From assembly GCA_018873245.2 (NCBI GenBank), contig JAEMBT020000001.1, positions 3,286,001-3,350,000 on the forward strand: a stretch of 64,000 nucleotides of DNA, given 5' to 3'. A model generated the notes under the pieces. That model saw only the letters and a list, made by a program, of their open reading frames with translations. It was not told the origin of the DNA and searched no databases. Position 1 is the stretch's first letter. Every line of letters starts with the position of its first letter. Origin of the DNA: Archegozetes longisetosus (lineage: Eukaryota; Arthropoda; Arachnida; Sarcoptiformes; Trhypochthoniidae). The translations under genes were made by a program, and so were the position numbers. Of the stretch, positions 57,444 to 64,000 are shown piece by piece.

Positions 57444-58235
57444 ATATTGTCTTCAGGAGGCACCACACATTGTTTGATGAGCATTTCGAAGGGCTGCCAC
57501 CACTTCATCTTTTGAATTGATGGTCGGGCGCTCACTTTTGATCAGTGCCTTTATCATAGAACCAACATTTTCATTAGGATTGAGACCTGGACATATGCTA
57601 GAGCAAAAAGTTGTTCAGAAAATAACATTTTCACAAGTTAATCAAATCACCTTGTATGTGGAAGAACAAAGCCTTGAACATCTCAAATGTTATCAGTTAT
57701 TCAATGTTCATTCGAATTTTCAGTTATTTAGAAGATTGATTTTTAACTTTCAAAACATTTCTCATTTATATCTCTATATTTCTTCTAAAATTTTTAAAAA
57801 TTTTTTAAATGCTGGTTATCTAGCTACTCAGAGGTGAAATCAGTTTAAAATGTGAGTTAGCCATTTAAAAGTTATTTGTGTTTAACTGACTAAAGATTGT
57901 TATCTCCAACAATGCGTTTCCTTATTTATTGAAAATTTTTCTTAAAGATTTGTTTTATCCTGATTATTTTGAATAAATTCATTTTTACTTAATTTGATCT
58001 AGTTATTTTTATTGATTTTTAAAGCAATATCTCCTGAAAAACATTTAAATACATAAAAAATTAAGTAAATTTTAAAACCTTCTAGCTCAATGATCCTGGT
58101 GATTTTTGAAAAACATTCTAGATTTAAAAATGCTGATTATTCAGCTACTCAAAACTGAAATCGGTTTAAAATTCGAATCATCCAGTCAAAAGTTACCCGA
58201 CTTTAATCAACTAAAGATAGTTTTGTCCATAGGTG

Positions 58236-58757
58236 TATATTTTCAATAAGGTCTTGACAAGGACGAAAAGATTTTGAAATAACGTAGCCTTATTTGAAAT
58301 TATTCGCTTAATATGGATTAATACTGATATTATAAGCAATAAACCATTAATAGCCTTTAAAAACACTTTAACAGTTGTTATTATTGAGACTTTATTTTTG
58401 CTGGCTTATTTTAGCTGGGTTGCTTTGACCCGACACGGAAAATTTCCAATCAGCTTTCAACATGCTAAGCCGAACCGCTTGCCTTATTGAACCAACTGAG
58501 CATCGTCTGAGCGATGCTCAGTGCATCCCCTATGGCACTTCCAATGACACATTTAGGCCTGACGGTACATTTATTAGCCAAGATCTTTAACTTAGTTTAT
58601 ATTTGTAAGCCATATTCTGCCATTACCGCAAGAAAACGGTTCCCGGATCTTGTGATCGTGAAACTATACCGATCTAGTTTTGCACTTTACATCAGTAACG
58701 CTACGTTATTTTATAATCTTTTCGTCCTTGTCAAGACCCTATTCAAAATATATATTT
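58236..58757. mobile_element. Inverted-repeat element abutting the Tc1 end
   Basis: TATATTTTCAATAAGGTCTT at 58236 faces its near-exact reverse complement ending at 58757; the ~52-bp arms share GACAAGGACGAAAAGAT and AATAACGTAGC. The ~420-bp interior is GC-richer than its surroundings and has a perfect 11-bp hairpin, ACTGAGCATCG/CGATGCTCAGT with a 6-nt loop, at 58495-58522. No frame of note (85 residues at 58514-58771, no family). A MITE, or the structured end of the neighbouring Fanzor-bearing element. Confidence 0.6.
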
Positions 58758-58892
58758 TTAACCGTTTATAGACCACATTAGAAGTCTACAACAGCTACAA
58801 AAGATACCAAATACCCATCAACAAGAGAGCAGTCAACATATAAAACGTCAAATTTCTCTTGAGAGGTTAATACGAACTACTCCTGTTCTAAC

Positions 58893-60842
58893 TTAAGACA
58901 ATGCTTTATATAATATATTTCTGACTGCGTTTATGTCACGATTCCACACTTTTTTACAATTTGGGCAAACTTGAAAACGATGTTAAGACTGTGATGTTTT
59001 GCACACTTCATAACAGTTTAAACACAATTTGGTCGTCTTGTACTCATCAGTCAAATACACCACACAATGTTCTCTTCTCCTCAACAAGGCTTCATATAAC
59101 TTTTTCAGTGGTATCTTCACGTATCCTTTGATGAATGCAGGCGCTTTGCCATTCCTATACGCAATAAATGTTTTCTTATTAATGTTATTATCATTATTGT
59201 CACGATCATTGTCACTCTTCTTCTCTTTCTTCTCCCTTTTTTTCTTCTTCCTCTTCTCCTCCTTCCTCTTCTTCTTTTTCCTCTTCTTCCTCTTCTTTAT
59301 GCCTACTATTTGATTGGATTTTTGATCCAAAACTTTGTGTCAAAATAATTTTGTCCCATTTCAACTTTGAAACAACTTTTCTCGTAAATGTCTGTTGTAG
59401 TTTTTCAAAGTCTTTCAAAGTGAATTCGGTGTACTTCGAGTAATCGTATCTTCTGCTGATCACAATTTTGGCATCTTGCTCGATTTTTTCGCGATCTTTT
59501 CTGACGGTGGTTAAGATATCTTCTGTCAATGATTGTAACTTCTTATTTCGCTGGAACTGTTTTGCGTCGAACCGAAATGATGAACTCTTGTAGAGATGAT
59601 TTTTTTTCATCCTTGACCATACCAAACATATACCTCGCTCCAGGATCCAGAACAACAAAACTTGAAAATTCGCTATTCATTAGTTAAGTTCTCAAACTCT
59701 CAACTTGTAGTTTCGGGTTAGACTTCTCTCTCACTCTTCTCACCATATGCACTGAAACATTGATGCCGTCCGTCGAGAATGAACCAGCAAAGTGTTTGTC
59801 TTGTCTAACATTCTCAAACTTATGAATATTGAAGTATTGTAGCCAATATTCTTTAGATCTTGCTCTGAAGTTACTGCCAATTCTATCTTCTTTGTTCTCA
59901 ATCAGATGTAATGAGGATAGCAAATCTCGCAACCCATCAGCTGTATATAAGATGTGCTTTCTTCCGAAGGAAAACACAGGAAACAGATTGAATGGCTACT
60001 TTTTGACGATCTTCTGGTTGCTCCTCATCTCTAAAGTTGTTGAAAAATCTTTGTAGGCTGTATAAGAATTTGATATAGTTCCACCACTTGCTTCGAGATC
60101 TAAAAATGTGAAACGGTCTCCCAAATTGAATTCTGTCTTGAAAACATTTAAATATTGATCGACTGACGCATCGCTTTCAATGTCTTCTTGTTTTGTGAAT
60201 AGCAACTTTAAAGTCCTATGTAGAGACCTTTTATCCATATGTGGAAATTTTAACTTGAAGTATCTTTTGACTCGCAAATACACTCGCGAATACATATGAA
60301 TAATGATGTTATTTTTCATGTTGGTTTCCAGAGTTTTGGCAGCATTCTGGATGAGATAAGACCTGTGCTTACCGATATAGAATTCTTAAATCGCTGTACT
60401 CTTCATCCAATGGTCTTTTACCTTGAAGCTGATAGTAAAAGTTCAATATGTTTGGCATCTTATCTTCTAAATTCGATCCAGATTCCAGTAGCTTGCAGTA
60501 GTGAAAGTCGATCAATATGGAGACTTCAATCATCAGAGACGATACTTCCAGAACATCGTTGGTTATCGATGAGATGACTTGTTGGTTTCTCTTGCAGAAC
60601 TTATTAAGGCCACATTTGATGGTATAGGTCTCGGTTTTGAATTTGATTTCGTTCATGCCTTTTTTCTGAGGAGGAATGTAAAAGTCACACTTACTGTTTG
60701 ATCTACGAATGTGATCACTTTTGCCACAAGCTTTGCAGGACGTTGCTGTTGCCGTTGCAGGCAGTATTGCTACTACAGCTGCTGTTGCTGTCGGCGGTGT
60801 TAGCGTTGGTGTTGGTGGTGGTGTTGGCGGTGGCGTTGACAT
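58893..60842 (-). pseudogene. Fanzor (eukaryotic TnpB-like RNA-guided nuclease), decayed
   Basis: About 1950 bp on the minus strand from ATG 60840-60842 to TAA 58893-58895. Order: Pro/Thr/Ala-rich leader; zinc-knuckle-like CKACGKSDHIRRSNSKC; YTIKCGLNKFCKRN, a Fanzor N-terminal motif; helical part (60000-60350); NLFPVFSFGRKHILYTADGL; FSTDGINVSVHMV; RuvC-I VVLDPGARYMFG (Asp at 59645-59647); a helical segment; a purine-rich Lys/Glu insert (59210-59300); FIKGYVKIPLKKLYEALL; TDEYKTTKLCLNC and VCPNCKKVW, the four cysteines of the zinc ribbon; and NRDINAVRNI with the RuvC-III Asp (58935-58937). In-frame stops at 59996, 59684 and 58983 and frameshifts near 60365, 59600 and within the purine tract inactivate it. 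These motifs fit Fanzor proteins spread by transposons in eukaryotes. The RuvC-II Glu is not certain; the Glu of TDEYKT is a candidate. Confidence 0.88.
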
Positions 60843-62118
60843 TTTGTTGATAAGCTAAATTTTAACAGAAAAAGTTTTTGGGAATCTAAAAAATATTTAG
60901 CATTTAAAACTTTATATTACAAACAGAAAATTATAACTATTATTAACTATGAACACTGTACAAAGTAAGAAATACTTTTACAGATTTCTTCAAAGAAGAA
61001 ATGAGTGAAGAAAATGAAGAAAATCACGACTTTTTATAGGAAAATTGTTGGGTCGGGTGTATGTATTTGTTAAGTTTTATGTTGGTCCTAAGGCGATAAT
61101 ATTGCTTAAATTTTGAGAATTGGACGAAATGTTGAATTTTACGTGCCACACGTGGTTAGGTTAGTTGAAATTTGGTTAGTAATAACTATAAATTTCCTTG
61201 AAAAACCCCAGGAAATCTTAATTTGTTGGAAAATCACAGAAAAAAACAGAGTAATAAAATAAATCTAAAGGACTTTTCACATTAATTTAAAGTATTTATT
61301 GCTTTAATTTAACAGTATTATTCTATAGAAAGCTTTAGGACATTATTCCTTTAGGCTATTAATAAATACTTCATACGAGTAGAAGTATTCGAAATGTTTA
61401 TAGTTTCAAGATAGCTATAAATATTTAAAGATGTAGAAACTTTTTGACATTTGTTACTTCTAATAAATAACAAAGTTTAAGAAATCTGTCCCTTCTAGAA
61501 GATCATCGTAAAAATAGGTTAAGGAAAGTGAGAAACCGCATCATTTCAGTATTCCCGCCTTAGATTGGATGACTTTGTGCAATAGAAACTGTGTGTAATA
61601 GGCAATAGTACACTAATTACGTCGTTAATAATTGTTCAGAGATTGCACAAATTGTTATTAACTAAAAACATTGAATGACAAAACTAATTTTCAAAAAGTA
61701 ATATTTCATAATGAATCCATGAATATAGATTGAAATTTTTAATAAAAGTATTCAAAATGAACTAAATAAATAATGGCTCAAAATCAAGTGACTATGAATT
61801 GATGAGATGCATATTGAGAAACAGGTTTACCCCATGCTATCTTTATAAGACCTATTTTATGGTATTAGACCCATTTTATTTATAGTTGAACATTGCCTAT
61901 ACTTTAAAATTGTATGGACTGCAGTGACCTATCAGTAGATTAATAACTTTTGATTTGTTTTTATTTATAACCTTTTAATAAGGAATTATTGTTACCAATT
62001 GGGAACATCTGTCTTTAAAGGGTTAATGAGGTACTATTTTAGACCAAGGTCCCGTAGGATCTTAGTTCTCTCATTTTTCAATATTTTTTTATTTTTTGAA
62101 GTTTCATCAAAATATATT
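60843..62118. other. Intergenic upstream of the Fanzor remnant
   Basis: No gene or repeat recognised; I looked for a partner of the 58236-58757 inverted repeat here and found none, so the outer limit of any Fanzor-carrying element is not defined. Confidence 0.4.
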
Positions 62119-62126
62119 ATAAGAAC

Positions 62127-62740
62127 CACTGCCGTAGCCAGCTTTTTTGGTCTGGGGGGACTAAATGTCTGAAAATTCTCAGTTAAGCTTTATTTAATCA
62201 AAATTTAATACAATACAATTTTTCTGTTACAATAATTTTTACCAAATCCAATGGCAAATTTATCTAGATTAATAGATAATGCAATTTCTCTTTCAATCGA
62301 AATAAGAGCCAAACCGTTTAATCTGTCATTAGACATCGAAATTCTCAAATAAGTTTTAATTCTTCTTAATGTTGAAAAACTCTTTTCACACGAAACATTA
62401 ACACGTCCTATAGTTAATGATATCTTAAAATACTTTAATAAATCTGGCATAGAGTTTGAATAATCAGTTAATTTTTCATAGACATTAAAAGTATCTTCGC
62501 ATTCATAGAATAATAATTTTGGAGTTTCCGAATTTGACTTTAAACTTTCTAGATTCAAACAATAATGAGTAGCAAAAAGCTTCATAATTTCAAAGTTCAT
62601 GAAATGCTTGGATATTGGATAGTAAGCGCTGACTCCCATTAAAATATCTGTTAATTTATTATTAAACCTTTGATTTAACTTAAACTTTGAAAACTTTTGG
62701 GGGGCTATAGCCCCCTAGCTCCCCGCTGGCTACGGTTGTG
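62127..62740 (-). mobile_element. Short hAT element with 8-bp target duplication
   Basis: Ends CACTGCCGTAGCCAGC and, inverted, CACAACCGTAGCCAGC; flanked by ATAAGAAC (62119-62126) and ATCAGAAC (62741-62748), an 8-bp duplication with one change. Subterminal G/C runs (GGTCTGGGGGGACT; GGGGGGCTATAGCCCCC) are typical of this hAT group. It keeps only the transposase C-terminus. Confidence 0.88.
62205..62639 (-). pseudogene. hAT transposase C-terminal fragment
   Basis: 144 residues with the dimerisation motif VNVSCEKSFSTLRRIKTYLR, then SMSNDRLNGLALISIERE and KFAIGFGKNYCNRKI. This matches the C-terminus of ZMYM1/DUF4371-type hAT transposases (ERSFS-L-RIKTYLR, RL--LALI-I). The frame is open, but zinc-finger and catalytic regions are absent. 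Confidence 0.82.
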
Positions 62741-62828
62741 ATCAGAACAGTGAAATTCTGTTCATTTCAATGGGTTTGAGTTGATACTTGATTCCATACA
62801 TTTATTTTACAGTAATTTTCTATATACT

Positions 62829-63105
62829 TGATTATTCGGAATTTTTTTACCAATGGTCTAGTCATTTGCGGCAAATGAAATTTATATACCTGAACTCAGC
62901 TTGAGTTCTATTTCTTTATATAGAAAACTTATATCGAAAATCTTTGGCCACGTCAAGTCTAGCCGATTTTTCGGGAATTTTTTACCGATGTTCTGGTCAT
63001 TCGGGGTGAATAAAATTTATATATATGATCTCTGCACGAGTTAGATTATTTGTATATAAAATTCATGTTTGAATTCTCTGGCCACGTAAAGTCTAGTTTA
63101 ACCAT
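62829..63105. repeat. Imperfect tandem duplication, ~135-bp period
   Basis: Two diverged units share CGG-AATTTTTTACC-ATG-TCT-GTCAT, AAATTTATATA and TGGCCACGT-AAGTCTAG. Meaning unknown. Confidence 0.75.
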
Positions 63106-63655
63106 ATTTTCTTCTCACCTAAAGTGAAAATCTTTATTTTTATGTAATTCATTCCACTGGGCCTCTCATTATAACGTTATTTCATCATATTTTTGTTTGA
63201 ACAGATTGAATCTAAAGATCTTCAAGATATAAAGACTAAAATATTCGAATGTTAAACATTCGATTTAGATGTTCCATTTATTACATTAAAATATGTAAAA
63301 AATCGTTTTGAGGTCTAAATTCTTCTGTTGTTTAAAAGCTCGACGGCAATTAAAAATATCGATATTTTGCGTTAAAATGGCAATCAAACGTAAACTACAG
63401 TGATAATGTAAAAATAAAAGTGTTGATTAATTCTTATAGAGAGATAAAGTACGCAATTAAACCGGTGAGGCATTAACTTTAGACTCTTAATAATTACTCA
63501 GTAAATATTTATACAAAACTAATAAATCAATTGCGTTAAAATTACAAATTTGAAGTATATAACAGTTAACCTAAAAATTTCTTTTATTTGGGATAATAAA
63601 TTACATCAAATTTTAATTAGATATATTAATTTTCGTAGCGATGAGTTCAAAATAT
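63106..63655. other. Intergenic, no feature seen
   Basis: AT-rich spacer before the last LTR copy. Confidence 0.45.
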
Positions 63656-64000
63656 TGTCACAATTATTTTTGTGACTCGGCATCTCACTGAGAATGAAAA
63701 ACTTGATCAAAGTTTTTGTGTAGAGTTTTTCATTTAGTGTGATTTTTACTAGTGTTAAGATTTGAAATCAGGGGCCTCGATGTAAGATTCCAAATCTCTT
63801 TACCTAATTACCTATCTAAGAGTCTGACTTGACTCGATAGAGAACCTCATGTGTATCTTTTATGCTTTAATAAGTTTCACAACTTTATAAATCGCTTACC
63901 TAAGGTGCAAATAAAGTTGATGCGAATAAAGAAAAACGGTTGTCTATTTTACAAGAATTTTATTATGCATAACGCGAAGTTACAAAGCATAACTGAGATA
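63656..64000 (-). mobile_element. LTR (copy C), cut by the window end
   Basis: Minus-strand copy: on the plus strand it starts TGTCACAATTATTTTTGTGA, preceded by ATAT. It carries the same two hairpins (ACTCTTAGATAGG region 63810-63845 and AGATTTGGAATC...GATTTCAAATCT, 63750-63810), the GGTAAGC string and AATAAA as copy A. The rest lies beyond 64000, so it could be a solo LTR or the 3' LTR of a longer element. Confidence 0.7.

Larger units (their letters stand above)
56682..57610 (-). pseudogene. Tc1-like transposase C-terminus split by a solo LTR
   Basis: Minus strand, from about 57610: CPGLNPNENVGSMIKALIKS (catalytic Glu in NENV), then NSKDEVVAALRNAHQTM, then a TGA at about 57457. Beyond the LTR it continues in the same frame with FINLLNSTPNRLQELL and the terminal AASGHTSN with stop at 56682. 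Removing the LTR plus one ATAT restores the frame. The two catalytic Asp segments are deleted. Confidence 0.8.
56328..58235 (-). mobile_element. Tc1-like element with ~300-bp inverted repeats
   Basis: Starts CACCCATGGAAAAAACTATC after TA (56326-56327) and ends with its reverse complement before TA (58236-58237). The inverted repeats stay similar for about 300 bp (TTAGTTGATTAAAGTCG, AGTAGCTGAATAATC, AGCAATATCTC-type strings). Without the LTR insert it is about 1.2 kb. The transposase is mostly gone. Confidence 0.82.

Noticed and set aside
59029-59313. Plus-strand hydrophobic 94-residue frame
   Set aside because: It is the complement of the purine-rich Lys/Glu insert and zinc-ribbon region of the Fanzor remnant.
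1-64000. CRISPR array or toxin-antitoxin-like pairs
   Set aside because: No regularly spaced short direct repeats with unique spacers; tandem repeats here have no spacers. The window is eukaryotic.

Overview
This is an AT-rich, intron-bearing animal nuclear DNA window with no bacterial features. Gene content points to an arthropod, possibly a mite, but the sequence alone does not settle the taxon: METTL7-type methyltransferase, insect/mite-style GMC oxidoreductase, fukutin, and mariner, Tc1, Merlin, hAT, Polinton-type PolB, LINE and Fanzor remnants. Several gene models need very short introns (57-72 bp, four of them 60-72 bp) as well as long ones (1.3 and 2.0 kb), which is the house style of this genome.

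Layout. 0-10 kb: a decayed Tc1/mariner transposase (1570-2479), a METTL7-like gene on the minus strand (3835-4578), a pre-miRNA-like hairpin (5237-5294), then a 1.6-kb nearly perfect foldback element (7374-8958) carrying a tRNA-derived SINE with a 14-bp target duplication. 10-17 kb: a two-exon GMC oxidoreductase (10344-13468), a Tc1 fragment, a TSSK-like kinase pseudogene and a 1.36-kb mariner with both inverted repeats. 18-27 kb: a block of nested mobile elements: LINE ORF1 and endonuclease, then a 3.8-kb Merlin (IS1016/ISXO2-like) transposon with ~570-bp terminal repeats built from two subrepeats, then a Polinton-type protein-primed DNA polymerase remnant that itself holds a reverse-oriented LINE tail. 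28-35 kb: a four-exon fukutin-like gene (28823-32329) followed by a partial duplicate of its promoter, exon 2 and intron, into which an 806-bp inverted-repeat element has inserted.

36-46 kb: a second Tc1/mariner remnant, a poorly resolved minus-strand gene with a hemopexin-like exon and a C-terminal membrane segment, another foldback element in its intron, and a short Merlin-type element with a 9-bp target duplication. 46-55 kb: an NB-ARC/TPR STAND-type gene (46003-48252) whose two halves join in frame through a 72-bp intron, then its duplicated 3' flank, a solo LTR, foldback elements, microsatellites and a second, headless TPR copy (54063-54625). 56-64 kb: a Tc1-like element split by a second solo LTR, an inverted-repeat element, a decayed Fanzor (eukaryotic TnpB-like RNA-guided nuclease) on the minus strand (58893-60842), a short hAT element with 8-bp duplications, and a third copy of the same LTR running off the window.

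Only four loci look like working host genes: the METTL7-like, GMC, fukutin-like and (with reservations) NB-ARC/TPR genes. They do not form a pathway. The window is best read as gene islands in a repeat-rich region shaped by foldback elements, tandem duplication and nested insertions. The two features most worth follow-up are the Fanzor remnant and the NB-ARC/TPR gene.
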